The notes below the pieces were generated by a model. That model saw only the letters and a program-made list of their open reading frames with translations, ran no database searches and had not been told where the DNA came from. From Paragonimus westermani (taxonomy: Eukaryota; Platyhelminthes; Trematoda; Plagiorchiida; Troglotrematidae), in contig QNGE01000276.1 in NCBI GenBank assembly GCA_008508345.1, positions 28,144 to 92,143 of the forward strand: DNA of 64,000 nt, read 5' to 3'. The translations under genes and the position numbers were made by a program. Shown here piece after piece: positions 21,727 to 33,757 of the stretch; position 1 is the first letter of the stretch; each line of letters opens with the position of its first letter.

Positions 21727-23370
21727 GGTGGTGATGCTTTCAAACAAGTGTACAGATGTAGTTAACAAAAAGGTGTACACAAGAACGTCCAAAAATGAAT
21801 GACAAAATTCAACTAGGTAGTGTGGACACTACAGCCTATCACGTCGTTTACCGGTAAACTGAGAGTTCGTCGACATAAATTGAAGATCATTCACAAACGA
21901 TCACGCAGTTTTCAACCAAGTATACTCTCCAGGGGTCTGCTTTCAAAATAAGTACTGAACTCGAGCATTCCCACGTTGGACCTCATCAGCGATATTTACC
22001 CTTATAATAGCCCGAACGGAGTTCCGGTCACATTGAGATAGGAAAACCGTGTTGGTCACTATGGCACTAGCTTTATACTAAGCACGATGAAGTTGACATA
22101 TTTTAACGCTTAGTGACATCCGCTTTTGCATAAGGTTGACGTTTTCACGTTGCCCAGAGCGGATCAATAGCTGTCCTATTATCACCAGTCATTAAACGTA
22201 TCAGTAGGTGTCGGGGTGGTCGCCAATTGCCCGAAAATACTGTGTGCCAAAAACTAACAAAGTACACTTGTGTGTGACCTTCATAGTTGGCACGTTCATG
22301 CGCCACTTCGTCCTTCAATCTTTGTGCCAAATCTCTGGCACCCCACCTACGCACCTAAACGCTCACATGCGTACATCCCCCCTACGTGCATCACTGTACT
22401 ATTCGGCTCATCATTTGGTCCGCCTTTGAGTTTGCCTTCCTATTGGTCACAAACCGTTTAAATACGATCTGGTTTGTGACCGTGTTGTCTTCGGATTGAG
22501 TGACATAAGGGAGCTCTATCTGGAGGCCAGTCTTCTCTCTATGTTCATGCGTTAGTCTCGGGTGGTTGGGTTGGCCAGGAAGTTTCGAACTAGTCGTGCA
22601 TATTCCGTAGACCGTTGTTAATTACCGTTATCTGTCGTTCCATTATACGCTGTTCCACTGACCGTTATTCCGTTATCTGTTTACGTGCACGTAGGACATT
22701 GCACAAGTTACAACCGTAGGACTTGGCATTCAAATTTAATGTACTGACTTGTACTGTCACGAAAAAATCGCTGGACCCGGTTATCACTTTTGATTGGACT
22801 GCTAAACAGCAACAGTTTTTCTCTAAAAGCTTTCAAGTGTAAGTTAACACTCTACTTTGGCTGAATTTCTCGTACCTTTTTATAGTATAAAAACGAAGAC
22901 AACCGATTGTCAAAACAGGACATGTATTTTGTACGGTTTGTTAGTGAATGTTAAGTGGAGAACAGTTTGGTTCGCTGCACTAACAGTCGCAGTTAGCTGC
23001 AAATGGAAAAAAGTTGGCACAAAATCTTTTTCATCAAAATCTGACGGTATTAAAATTTGGTTGAACGAAATTCATGGTGCTTGTCCAAAAGTCTACATCA
23101 CGCTTCACGTGGTCCACTTTTTCATGTGTAAGATGAGGAATCGGTGATTGCAATTTGCGTGATTGAAAAGTTTTTCTCACGAATATCGAGCAAAAGGTTA
23201 GTTGAGACTTCGTGTGTTCAAAAAGAAAGATGTTGATATGAGTGTAACTATAAGTTGAGGATCACTTACAACTGATCATAGCTTTTACAATCTCACAGAC
23301 ATATCCAGCCGTTTTAAAAGAAAGGCTGGTTGAAGTGTTAACAGGAACGTGAAACTTGCAGTCATTCGAG
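21727..23370. other. Stretch without recognisable genes
   Basis: Frames at 22145-22461 overlap on both strands and match nothing known. At 22600-22690 the minus strand contains repeated ATAACGG-type units resembling 16575-16635. Bases 23258-23290 resemble the beginning of the hammerhead repeat at 40955 (ATCAC.TACAACTGATC). Confidence 0.35.
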
Positions 23371-23373
23371 AAT

Positions 23374-23500
23374 GAGTTAGGTAAGACCCAATTGTGAACT
23401 GAGGGCTTTGTCTGGATTCGAACCAGCGACAAACATGCTCAAACGCGGCAACAGCTGTGCAACGAAGACGTACCAGGAGCTCGGAAATTTCACATTTGGA
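23374..23500 (-). repeat. tRNA-derived SINE copy
   Basis: The minus strand reads GAGCTCCTGGTACGTCTTCG, then a degraded A-box (GCACAGCTG), then the B-box CTGGTTCGAATCCAG and the family tail GCCCTCAGTTCACAATTGGG. It matches the 19.5-kb family in both head and tail. The two overlapping plus-strand frames here (23408, 23457) are antisense readings of it and its flank. Confidence 0.7.
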
Positions 23501-24064
23501 CTCTGTTACATGCTCGTCCCACTACCTCATATGGAATCCGCCAATTACTTCAGGGGATCGAATTCCCCGGCAGGATTTCTCGAACAGTTCAAGCTGGAAA
23601 CCATTAACGCCACTGTCGAGCATAGAAATTGTATTACTAAAAAGTAGCTTGGCAGACTTGATGATAAACAATGTATATGAACAAACCCCCACACTACTTG
23701 TCAGCAGCTGCCGAAAATTACATCTTTTGCCTACAAACGTATCACTCTGTTTATTGGGACGTGACTGGCATTCCATATTATTGTTGAACAGTTCTGTTCT
23801 TTTAACTCAGCCACTTCAATCACAATGTTTTAAAATATCCGAGATATGCGACCTACGTGTGAGGGTGAATGTTGGTTAAACGCCATTCATATCACAGTGT
23901 GATAGTTAAAGTGGAGTTAAGCGTCAATCACACAATTTCAACGTTACGAGAAAACCAGAAACTTTCAAATGCGTACGCTCTGTTGGTTAGCCATAACGTA
24001 CAGTTTGAGTAGTCAGTCATCAAATACAGAATACTAAAAAATTGCGCAAAAATGGGTTAAGAAA

Positions 24065-24900
24065 TTGTTTCATATGGCTAAGCGTGCTTTTACGCCGGAC
24101 ACAATGCGGAAAGAACAGGAATTGCTGAGACAAACTTTACTAGCAAATGGATACCCCGATAAATTCATCGGGGCACACAATACCGTGGAGAAGAGCATTG
24201 AGCCCATACTCACGGCCCAAAAGATGGATGTTTCTCTATTCTTTTCATTCAAAGCTGACCATCTAGCGAACGACATATAGCACAAATTAAATTCTGCTGT
24301 GGCTCGAACGTATGCGGTTGCACACTTGCGCTTATTTCAAACCACAAGAAGACCAGTTCTCCGCAATCGCGAAAGTATTTTGCCTAACTGTTCTGTCTCT
24401 CATGTTGTATACCAGTTCACTTACAGTTGCAGTGAAGTTTACATGGGCAGAACAGCTCGACAACTATCACAGCGTGTCGCCGAACACATACCGAAGTGGT
24501 TGAACCAACTGGTGACGCACCTCAACTTAGCTCACTGACGGCTCGAACTTTAATGCCATCGATCGTTAAACACCTGATAGCAACAGGTCATCACATTGGC
24601 CCATTAAACTTGTTCAAGATACTGTTGCGTAATCGAAACCCAAAGTTATTGGCTTTTTGTGAAGCGATGCTCATCCGAACTTACCGGCTGATGTTATGGG
24701 CACGAAAGTGTTTGCGGCAACCAATCGGGTTGCCATGGTCATGATTACACAAGACCAGATGTGTTTGTGTGTTTGTATAACCCCTGTTTGTGCTTACCGG
24801 TATGATGTATATTAGTGGCAGGTCTTACGTTTCTAACTGATGAGAGTAAACGAAATGTACACATATCGTAATATGTCTTCTTTCTGCTCTGACGAATTTG
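24065..24900 (+). pseudogene. Penelope-like element relic with GIY-YIG endonuclease
   Basis: The frame from 24065 reads EQELLRQTLLANGYPDKFI, then FSFKADHLANDI and a stop at about 24278. It continues in phase with VARTYAVAHLRL, VVYQFTYSCSEVYMGRTARQ and LSQRVAEHIPKW. The first cysteine of the usual CSC is lost (YSC), but Y..YMGRT and the R..EH pattern remain. A frameshift near 24535 leads to SIVKHLIATGHHIGPL and RNRNPKLLAFCEAML, the usual C-terminus, ending at 24744. The 3' tail continues to about 24900, including the inverted repeat at 24839-24880. One stop and one frameshift separate it from an intact 3' ORF; the upstream RT is absent (5' truncation). Confidence 0.88.
24839..24880 (+). repeat. 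Structured 3'-tail element of Penelope copy
   Basis: Outer arms GATGAGA and TGTCTTC (imperfect here, perfect in the 33.9-kb copy) enclose AGTAAACGAA and an inner hairpin ACATAT-CGTA-ATATGT. The same layout recurs at 29882-29925 and 33878-33921. Confidence 0.55.
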
Positions 24901-25205
24901 CACGCTAAACTTTACTTTCGATGTTTAGTTTGTCTTAAGAAATCCAGCATTGTCACTGGTCACCAAGAGTTCCTTGCAATTACGCGTTAGTGACCAGTAG
25001 CATAGAAAGCGTGAACTACATGGTTCCGGATTAGGTTCTCTTCTATTGAAAGTTCAGTAACATTGAAATCATCTGGTGAGTAGTACAGCATTTTGGTTCT
25101 ATATACATTTTGTGCTACTCATAAGTGTTATCGAATCAAGGATTCTTATGTTAAGTTCACCTGTCACGTCCAGTTGACTCTGTAGTCAGTCAGTTTCGAA
25201 AAGAA

Positions 25206-25230
25206 GCATTACGCTCAAGTTTCGCTCTCG
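25206..25230 (-). ncRNA. Fragment of the hammerhead-ribozyme repeat
   Basis: The minus strand reads GAGAGCGAAACTTGAGCG followed by TAATGC. This is the 3' strand of stem II (GAGC), the GAAA core and stem III, then the stem I strand, as in the copies at 41.0 and 52.9 kb. The cleavage triplet GUC is changed and the CUGAUGA half is missing, so it cannot be active. Confidence 0.5.
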
Positions 25231-25424
25231 TTATATCTGCATTTAAAATGTGTTACTGATAGTAGTATGACATATTCAATAATTTAAACTAGGTGTAATT
25301 GTGAAAACCTTGGTGGCATCAGTGGATTCTAGCGTGAACTGAGAGAAATCCTGCTTGAGCAGTTTCTCTGCTGGATCCTTTGGTGGACTCCGTATGAAAC
25401 ATTTGGCTTGGTGGGCAACTGGGT

Positions 25425-25565
25425 CCAACTGTGAAACTTCTGAACTTCCGGCGTGGGTTCATAGTTCACCTGGTAGAGCTCTTGTCACATCTGGGCGTGT
25501 TGTCTTCTGTCTGGTTCGAATCGAGCCAAAACCCAGAATTTTTGCATTTGGGCTCCTTCTAAAAT
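25425..25565 (+). repeat. tRNA-derived SINE copy
   Basis: The head GGGTCCAACTGTGAAACTTC is followed by an A-box (TAGTTCACCTGGTAGAGC), the B-box CTGGTTCGAATCGAG, and the family tail CCCAGAATTTTTGCATTTGG. Structure and order match the pair at 19.5 kb. This is one of the most complete copies in the window. Confidence 0.75.
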
Positions 25566-26045
25566 TATCAGGTATTCACGCCATGGAAAAGAAACGGTAA
25601 CTCCCGACGGACAGGGAGTATATTCATCCCGTAATCTTACCGGATCAGTTAGACGCTGTTTAGGTAGTCCTTTACGCCATCGTCGGTTTTACTCTGTCGA
25701 CGTCACTTGCTTAAAGATAGTTCAAGCTCTTTCCATCCACTTATCAGCAACGTATTTACAAGTTTAAGGATTTTTCTGTTTTCTAATGTTCTTCCTTTTC
25801 CTTTTTACTGACAACTGCTATAAGAATTATCGGCTTATATTATTTACTTACTGATCTGATAAACTCAAGGTCTACTCACTTCTGTCATTTCAACGTCTAT
25901 CGATCGTTTGGTCAACACAACTGTTTGTGGTTTTGTACACTGATACTTTGTTTACACATTAGCCCAGTCACCACATTTTACAGATTGCGACGAGATTGTT
26001 AGTTTTTTACGGACAAGTAGTGTGGGGGATGTGACAATCTAGAGG
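25566..26045. other. Stretch without recognisable genes
   Basis: Nothing recognised between the two SINE copies. Confidence 0.4.
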
Positions 26046-26049
26046 AAAC

Positions 26050-26188
26050 CCATGTGCGAAAGATGCGGACTTAAGATGGATTTAAACTAACGACACAAAC
26101 GGCATGCTAAGACGTGGCTAGTGCTTTGAAAGTTGAGCTAAGAAGCTACATCGAAAGTTCAGAAGTTTCACATTTGGATTTAGGTACC
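26050..26188 (-). repeat. Degraded tRNA-derived SINE copy
   Basis: The minus strand reads CAAATGTGAAACTTCTGAAC, then GTAGCTTCTTAGCTCAAC (A-box) and a decayed B-box (GTTAGTTTAAATCC). It is clearly the same family as 25425-25565, where the head TGTGAAACTTCTGAAC is identical. Confidence 0.65.
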
Positions 26189-26189
26189 A

Positions 26190-28740
26190 ACCAAACTTAC
26201 TGTGGCATATGGAGTTCATCAAATGATCCAGCAGATTAAGCGCCCAAACAGGATTGTTCGCAATTGGGTCTTCTCCAAATTATCAAATCTCCCATACCAC
26301 TTGACGTTCTCGCAATTTCTATTCAACTTCGTGTCGTCAGTAAATTCCAGCATGACATCGCCTATCTACCCTAAGGGTTCGAAGGGGTCAAATGGAATTC
26401 GACCTCCGTTGGTCTTGTCATTATTTTCTACGGTTTCTTTCTGATTACCGTACGATAACCACTTTTCTCTCTAAGACTCAAATAGCGCTAACTCATTAAC
26501 TGTTCCATATTCAATATAGGTACCAATGATTAGCCAATTCTTCCGGGTTGTTTTGTGTACCACTAATTAGTTTAGGTATATTAACAGGAACTGATTTGTA
26601 ATTATTGCTTATTCGATCAAATATTGATCAAAACGTATTACGAGCTCGTCTGTCTGTAGAACCATAAAGCACTATTGGGCACGCCTTTGTAACTCTGTAA
26701 CTGCTTCGTCAATTATTAGACAAGAATTTTCAAGGAAGAGCGGATGGAACTAATCATTTACACACATATCGATGAGCTCCAATGAAAATGAACGCCATTC
26801 CACCCGAAAAAACCACTGGAATCTTGGCAGCTCAGGAAGAATTGCGATGCTTGCTTAACAGGCATGAAAACGAGTTGAAAACAAACAAATAAACAAGCAG
26901 ATTTTCGTTTCAAAATTGCTCGTGGAAACATGAAGCAAATTAGGGCCGAGATAGTGGGAATACGTATGTGGTGGATTGTCAGGTCGGAGGTGCGAGTTTT
27001 CGAACGCTCGGNGCGGGTTGGAATTACGACTCACAAACGAGAGAGCGCGCGTTGCATGTGACTAGCGATTTGGACAAGAAAGATTGTGCTTTGTTGGACG
27101 CCTTCTCGCTACACGTAGACCATGAATGTGAGACGGACCAGGAGATGAAACGTGAAACGACCGCACTTTGACTTGTTAACATAAGCGTTGGTGGTCTTAC
27201 CCTGCTGCTGATTGCAGGCTTGGAATAGCATCACGGGGATGTGTATCAAATATTTTCATAGTTATTCATTGGTGGCAATGCCCCGACAGATTCAAGTATG
27301 GTGTTCCAGATTGGAAACACTCCAACGTTGATAGAAGGTTGTTCGTACTTTAGGTGACTCATCGTCAGTGACCATGAAGACGGCTACTCACACGAAGCAA
27401 AAGAAATTGTCTCAAAGTCTGGATTAACATGCCAAAAGCACACTGAGGATTGATCTCGCTTTTGTAACCATCTCCGATTATGAAGTTGTAATGTGCAAGG
27501 AAACATGTTTTGTTACTTCTTGTTGTATCTATCCAGTCAACTGAACATCTGTCGTAAGTAAAAGTCGACACACTTGAGTATTTGCTTCAGATCGAGGGCG
27601 TACCGTTGAGTTAAACCTCAGGAGGAAGCTGTCTGTTCCCGAGTTCCTATGCTGTTAAGTTAGCGTCCTTTTGTTATCAATAGTCAGTTGGGAAATTATT
27701 GGAGTTCATTTGGAAGGTCGGCAAACAAGGACCACAGCTGACCAGTTTGTATCATTTTATATTTAGATCTGTTCAAAAGAAGCCGATGTGTTGTGGCTCA
27801 GCGATGCAAACTGACAATAGAATTAAGAAGCATTTCTGTTCCACTAGTGTTGTCTGTCATTCACAATCTTTCTGTGTGGTTAAAGTCTAGCGGTGCCCAG
27901 GAACTTACCAGCCATGCTTGTTCAGTGGTAACATAGATGTGGAACTTGAGGTCACAGTTAGTTTTTGACTAAAGTTCCCGAGACTTTTAAGACCACGGTT
28001 GATAAAACGATCGGCCTGTATTTCACGGGCTAGTTGAGATCACCATCCTTGAAAATGAATATGTGAAGTGGGCTTTTTAACCCTTTGGACGGTTTTTACT
28101 GTTTAGAAATAACCGACGCACTTTTCACGCCGAGTTTCCCATGCATTTTTGCAATAGTACTGCAGACCTAAAATCAGAACCAAGTGACTTGTTAACGAGA
28201 AACCTTTCTATTTTTCGAAACACGACGTGCTAGATTTCAGGTATATTCTTGGGGTCACGAACAATACCTCTATTGGTGGTCGGCAAACTTACTTGCTAGC
28301 CAAGACGCCAGCAAAAGGGATTCATAAAATCTCAGTCGTTTATAGGTTAGAGATGTTGACGATATCTTTATCACGCCACCGTTGGGTTTCGGGAAGACTT
28401 TTGGTGCACGTAGCTACAGTGTGACGATTGCGTTCTTGTAGGCGCATAGTGTGGCTTGTGGCCTGTGTTCAACTCGTTTGCAGAGTTTAAAACTTCCATT
28501 AATCAGCTTATTTATGAGGACTAAAATGCTAAGAAATGAGAATTCATATGCTGTAACCAAGTGATCTCATCTGTATTGATAAATCTCTCGGTAATGTACG
28601 GGCTTAAAATTAGTTAAGGTGCACAGTAGTGTCAACATAAACGTTGAAACCTTTTAAGTATTTTCAGAACGTAATCGATTCCTTCGACTCCTTTTTGAAT
28701 AGGTGGTGCTCACATCTCTCTCTCTCTCTTATACTATGGG
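26190..28740. other. Stretch without recognisable genes; one ambiguous base
   Basis: Short unrecognised frames only. Base 27012 is N. A (TC)n run sits at 28715-28730. Frames 27365-27571 (-) and 28227-28424 (+) match nothing I know. Confidence 0.35.
28715..28730. repeat. TC dinucleotide run
   Basis: About seven TC units, seen directly. Confidence 0.85.
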
Positions 28741-28862
28741 TTCAGTTTTCCAAATAGAGACTTCGGTTTGGCACAAAATACAGACATGGTCGCAAAAGAT
28801 CGAGGTCTTGCTAAACCTATTGTTCGACACCTATGGACAGTGACAGCAACGACCCATAATTA

Positions 28863-29990
28863 TTGAAAGAACTGGTTTCCATCGCGCTATCCCACAGCTT
28901 TCCAGTCTGTAATCAGTTTGATCGTGAGGGTGGTTATGTAAGCAATCTGTCTAACGCCCTCGTTGTATGCGCGGGGAGTCTTCGTTTGAGAAATTTAAAA
29001 CACTGGGTTCCCTTGATCCAGTTCACCAATAGCGATAGAAGACAACGCTCAGTGCACCACAAAGCCACTTGGAGCGGTCAGTATTTGCAGTTCTCTTCTT
29101 TTGCGCCCATTACTTACAAAAGAGGCCTGGTACAAACCTTGTTTCATAGAGCCCGGGAGATATGCACCGACGATTGCTTACAAGGAGAAGAGGCAAAATT
29201 AAGAAAGGTACTGCTTGCAAACGGATACCCGGAGAATTTCATCGATGTTCACAGCCAGAATAGACTGACAAAGTCTGTCATGAGTACGGTTCCCAAGATG
29301 CAGGTCTTTTTGAACCTACCCTTCAAAGACGATCATATCACAGCCGACGTAAGTCAAAAGTTACAGTCTGCTCTTACTCGCACATTCTCTCACTCAGCTT
29401 ATTCGTAGTCGTGACCTACCGAAATGTTCTGTCTCACATGTAATCCATCAGGTTACTTGCAGTTGCGCTGACATCTATATCGGTAGAACAGATCGAGGCC
29501 TACGACAAAGAATGGCTGAACATATGCCTAGGTGTTTGATACACGCCATGACGCAACGGACATTGGCAACAGAACGACTGAGACGAAATCCGACCTCATC
29601 TATCACAAAGCACACCATGGAAACAGGTCACGTTGTTGACCCGGCCAACTCGTCTCAAGTTCTGTTACGTAATAAGAACCCCAAGTTGCTCGCTTTCTCC
29701 GAGGCGATGTTGATCAATACTCACCGTCCGGCTTTGTGTGTGCATAACCTGTTGACTCACGCAGTTTGTCTGCCCTGGAACAGACGACAGTCTTCGTTTC
29801 ATGTAAACCCAATGGTTGAATGTTTTTTATTGTGTTGCTAACCGCATGTCCCATATATTCTAATGTTTTACTTTCGTGACTGAAGAGAGTAAACGAACTG
29901 TTAACATCTCGCGATGTATGTCTTCTATCACTATTGGTAAACACCTATATGTTAAGTATAGGCGAAACGTCTGGACTGATCGCCAGAACC
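28863..29990 (+). pseudogene. Penelope-like element relic: RT thumb plus GIY-YIG endonuclease
   Basis: The 181-codon frame carries the late RT region: NSDRRQRSVHHKATWSGQYL, FAPITYKRGLVQTLFHRARE, then KVLLANGYPENFI and FLNLPFKDDHITADV. A frameshift near 29395 passes into a frame with HVIHQVTCSCADIYIGRTDR, LRQRMAEHMP, SSITKHTMETGHVVDP and RNKNPKLLAFSEAML, ending at 29841. The endonuclease keeps CSC, YIGRT and the R..EH residues. The RT palm with its catalytic aspartates is missing at the 5' side. The 3' tail with the inverted repeat runs to about 29990. It is the longest Penelope piece in the window and closely related to the 24-kb copy. Confidence 0.9.
29882..29925 (+). repeat. Structured 3'-tail element of Penelope copy
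   Basis: Outer arms GAAGAGA and TGTCTTC enclose AGTAAACGAA and the inner hairpin ACAT-CTCGCG-ATGT. It is equivalent to 24839-24880. Confidence 0.55.
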
Positions 29991-30359
29991 CGCTTTTGGT
30001 CTACGCCCAACTGTTATGTTGATAATAACTACATCTACCGGTTTCACAAACTTTTCTTATCAAAGCGGTTATTACCTTTCTCACTAGTATCTGGTTTCAA
30101 TCACTTTTCAAAGTCTATTTTTCGAACATTCCCGGTCGTTTTCCAGAAAAATTGGACTACCTCATTGTTTTTGCTGCTCATTGTTTGGTAATTTGACGGT
30201 CTGCTGCTCCATGTTTAAGATGGAGAAGTATTGAGTGGTAGGTCTCAATCGGCGGAATATAAGATCCCGTTTTTTAACCGTCATTCTGACCTTGGAATCG
30301 TTCCGTTTTTCAGGCGGCCTGAACGTAACTCGGAGTTGAGTCTGAATCCACTCAGACAG

Positions 30360-32110
30360 GTTCATTATTACGCAAACTTACATTGCCGCCAATAGTGCAC
30401 ACTCGGAGGATGACGAGAAAAGAATGGGGACAGAAGCCAGTTTCCTAGATTTTTCTTCAGGTCCGTTATGACAACCACCAGAACTTTCAGGATGTGCACT
30501 GTGACCACGTTTCCAGAATCTCCATCAAACGAAATACGTGCGCGTTTGTTGTAAGTAATGGAAGGACACACCTATGACAATCGCTTGACATCACTGAGAT
30601 ACAAATGAAGTATGCTGTTAGCACGAGAATTCCTAGTTTTAAGATCATACGCATATATCAAGAAGTTACTGGAGCTTGGTTCTGGAAGGTAGTTACTATG
30701 AGTTAGAAACAGCGAATATCGGGGGAACAAACTTTGAGACACACTCACTGAGATAGATGTAGAAGAAGAAGAGGCTAAATCAACTCTAACTCCAAAAGTT
30801 TGATCGGTCGGAAACGAGTCTAGCCAGCAGTGAATCTCACTCTGAACGTCAGACACCCTAAGCTTGTATAAGAATTAATCTCGGGATACTCGGTCAAACG
30901 ACTTAGAAGTAGAGATGACCTCTGAATTAAGGCGATGATCCTTGGTCCCAAGTAGGCTGTTCACAGAGAAAAACTTGCTAGTCACACATGACAGCTTTGG
31001 TTATACTCCGTGCTCATCCAGAGAAATTACAGTGCTGCTGCTGCTGCTGCTGCTGCTGGGAAGATGCATTAATACTGCTCTAGTCAGGCGTTCTAGTGTC
31101 TTGTACAAGATACACGTCAGATTATCCTGTTAGTGGCTGGTAGGCGAGTGACTATCGTGTGGTTTATGAATAGGAATTGCGTTAGCCTTCTTCCAGTCAT
31201 CTGAGATGGTACGCTCAGAAAGAATGTTCCTAAACAACTCATGAAATTGTTTCGTCAGCTCATACAACGTTGTTTTCATGTTTTTCGGTGGTTCTGATTC
31301 CGATCTGTCGAACTGATAAAGTTTGACTTTAAAATTAACTCATTTGCACCGCTTAACGAAATTCCTACCGGAATTTTCTTGGCAGTAGACAGGATGCAGA
31401 TGGTGTCATTGCAATACAGAGAGCGTTATGATGTTCCCTAAATATATTGAGAATCTCATCTGTTACAGAGGTAGTCCCAGCGTTCGCCTGATGCAGCAAG
31501 AGGGTTGAGGGAGGGCTTTGGTGCGATTGTTCACGTAGCTAAAAATTAAGTTCTTACTTTTATGCTCCAAATTCCGCTAATCTGAATTGTGCTCCAAGAG
31601 GATTGCGGTAGATTTCTGAGTTAGTTTCATTGAGAACACTCATAAAAACTTCGATGTCATCAGATCTTCCGGGATGTTGTATTACGGACACGAAGATGGT
31701 GGATACTGCATGCTAGAGACCAGCGTAAAGAGCTCTCAGAAGCTTTGAGGTGTATGTACAGTATGTCTACCTCGTGGACCATAGCTATACTCAGTTCATA
31801 ATACGGAGCAACCCTGGCTTTCGCGAAGGAAAACGTGCTGAATCAGTTCCTCGGACCCGCTTAGTTGGTCAGACTCAAGGTACTAGTCGACAGCTTTGAG
31901 TCACGTTGCTGGATCAGGTAACAAACGTATTCATAGAGCAGAATTCGATTTCCATTTCGTTCGAGAAAGGGTAAACTAGTTAGTTGATCTACACAGTGAC
32001 TAATGTCAGTGATTATGAGGTCCAACAAGGAGGATTTTAGTTTGGACAGTGTCACAAGGATATGTTTGGGTTGAGTCCAAGCTGTTTGCTGTACTATCAA
32101 GGGTGTTTTT
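30360..32110 (-). pseudogene. CR1-like LINE relic with endonuclease end and reverse transcriptase
   Basis: The minus strand from 32100 reads TWTQPKHI and SSLLDLIITDISHCVDQL, the end of an apurinic-type endonuclease (LLDLI.T......). After breaks, 31320-31110 gives FDRSESEPPKNMKT and ISDDWKKANAIPIHKPHD, the start of RT (P.DWK.A...PI.K). Further down, around 31080, comes a piece like LYKTLERLTRAVL. The frame 30856-30572 reads HCWLDSFPTDQTFGVRVDL and FLIYAYDLKTRN, where YADDLK is expected: the second aspartate pair is damaged. The frame 30571-30368 reads RISFDGDSGNV and VVVITDLKK, the thumb. The copy is full of stops and inactive. A CTG repeat has expanded inside it. Confidence 0.78.
31033..31058. 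repeat. CTG/CAG trinucleotide microsatellite inside a LINE relic
   Basis: About eight perfect CTG units, seen directly; they read as a glutamine run on the LINE coding strand. Confidence 0.9.
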
Positions 32111-33090
32111 ACACTGAAGATTTCTTCGGGAACCTGCCTTGTACTAGTTCAAGTAGAACTCGGGGGGTTAAATTAACCACAAGTAAATAAGAGAGGTGTT
32201 GAATTAAGGCAAATCTATCTAAGTGAGCTTGAAGGGTATCAGTATCATCCGTATCATCTAAATGAGATCCTCAAGGTGGGTGGTTCTTAGTACCAGCGAG
32301 TCTTAGCCATTAAATGTGACCTGCAGCCAAAAGGAGAGAAATTTCCATTGTTTACCAAAGGTGGGAGTAAGTTTAGAAGGAAACAAGCGGTAACATTTTT
32401 CATGCGCTGTCTTGGGAGTCAGCGCACAAAACAGAGTAGTGATTATCAGTGGTTTCCGGTGCCAAACACGTTTCCGTAATTGCCATAATGTGAGGAGATC
32501 TGTAGTATGTCATCTGACTGAAGTTCTGGTAGCCTGTCCATCACACTGAGACACTTAGTATAGATGTAGATTAAAGCCATCTCATCATGGAGTGATCCCA
32601 GAATAGAAACAGAGGTGTACGAATGACAAGATGAAAATCTTCCATGATTCTGATCGTTGGGAAAAGCAGACGGCGTATGTCAGATATTTTGGGCCACTTA
32701 ATACCAACTTTGATCTCAAAGGATCGGTGCTGAACGTCTGTTTGCATAGAACAAGGGGCTCCACATAAGTCTGAATACAGCGGTAGCCTGAATGAGCCTT
32801 TACATTGCATGTTAGAGCAACCTGCTTGCCGACAACTCACACATAAATAAGAGGGTGGTGGTGACGTGATCATGAACGATTGCGTTCAAGACCTGTTAAA
32901 GCAGCCTGCTTAGTTTGTGTTTTACCTGTCGACAGCTGATCAGCAATGCTTCACTATACAGATGATTTTTGGGCAGTGCGTATCCATCAAGGTCTTAAAC
33001 GAGGATGCGATACTGACACTTTAACGTGGTCCATACGTGTTTTGCAATAGATGAAGCGCCATTTTGTCTTCGCTGAGCGTCATTGATTGG
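32111..33090 (-). other. Probable 5' part of the same LINE, not readable
   Basis: The minus-strand frame 32873-32571 (100 codons) and scattered pieces down to 32110 lie where the LINE endonuclease should start. I could not read clear catalytic motifs, so membership in the LINE is an inference from position. Confidence 0.3.
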
Positions 33091-33094
33091 CGTG

Positions 33095-33757
33095 TGAGTC
33101 AGCGCAACTGTCAACCACTTTGGGGTGTGCTCGTTGACCCTGTTCTACCTGTGTATGTTTCCGTAACTGCAGGAAAACTGATAGTTACAATGGCCGGTAG
33201 AAAACATGGGGATTTGCTTTTGGACCAAGATAATCTTGTCGTTTGTGAGAGCAAAACAAGCTTTGCTGCATTATACACCCGTTTCAACGCGGTACTAATA
33301 ATCTTTCCAAAGGTGCTTATCAAACTATCACCTTTGGGAAGGAATTTGGTGAAGACAGCCTTTTTAGGTTCTTCCACCGTCCATTTTCTGCAGAAGTATG
33401 TTTACTTCATTTCCGGATGAAGTTTTCTGAGAAACTGCTAGCACGAAGCGTTTCATACAGAACTGTTGGTTCATCTTGCAACCTATCCTGGGAGCATAGT
33501 CTTGATGTTTTGTAAAACAGTATACGTACTAGTAACCTTTTGTACGCAATAGGAGCAAAGCTCATGTTCATGTATTGTGTTGTCCTTGTTGGTTTACGGT
33601 ACAATGAACGTTCGATAGATCTGTCTGAACGGCGCCTAACCAGGATGTCCACGAAAGGCAAACTGTTCTCACCTTCAGATTCAGTCGTAACTGAGACAGA
33701 TTTGGGTGTACTGAGTTGAAAGCTGGTGTTATTTGCACAGAAACAACTGGCTGTCAA
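33095..33757 (-). pseudogene. Penelope-like element relic, minus strand
   Basis: The frame 33757-33407 reads ESEGENSLPFVDILVRR, then YRKPTRTTQYMNMSFAPIAY and KRLLVRILFYKTSRLC. This is the RT end region (SLPFLDVLV.R....VYRKPT...), ending with FSENFIRK. A shift leads to 33377-33111, with FLPKGDSLISTFGKIISTAL, KRVYNAAKLVLL and TETYTGRTG, where YIGRT is expected. Only the start of the GIY-YIG domain remains, and at least two frame breaks are present. It stands out by retaining the RT-proximal region absent from the 24-kb copy. A tail fragment in the opposite orientation abuts its 5' end. Confidence 0.82.

Noticed and set aside
23408..23879. Two overlapping plus-strand frames of 79 and 140 codons
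   Set aside because: Their first part is the antisense of a tRNA-SINE, and the rest has no motif. Overlapping open frames of this kind are expected by chance.
27012..27012. Single N in the sequence
   Set aside because: An assembly ambiguity with no bearing on a recognised feature.
29960..29985. GGCGAAACGTC followed by ACTGATCGCC as a ribozyme
   Set aside because: Core elements are in the wrong order and spacing for a hammerhead. Only a short motif is shared with position 49250.
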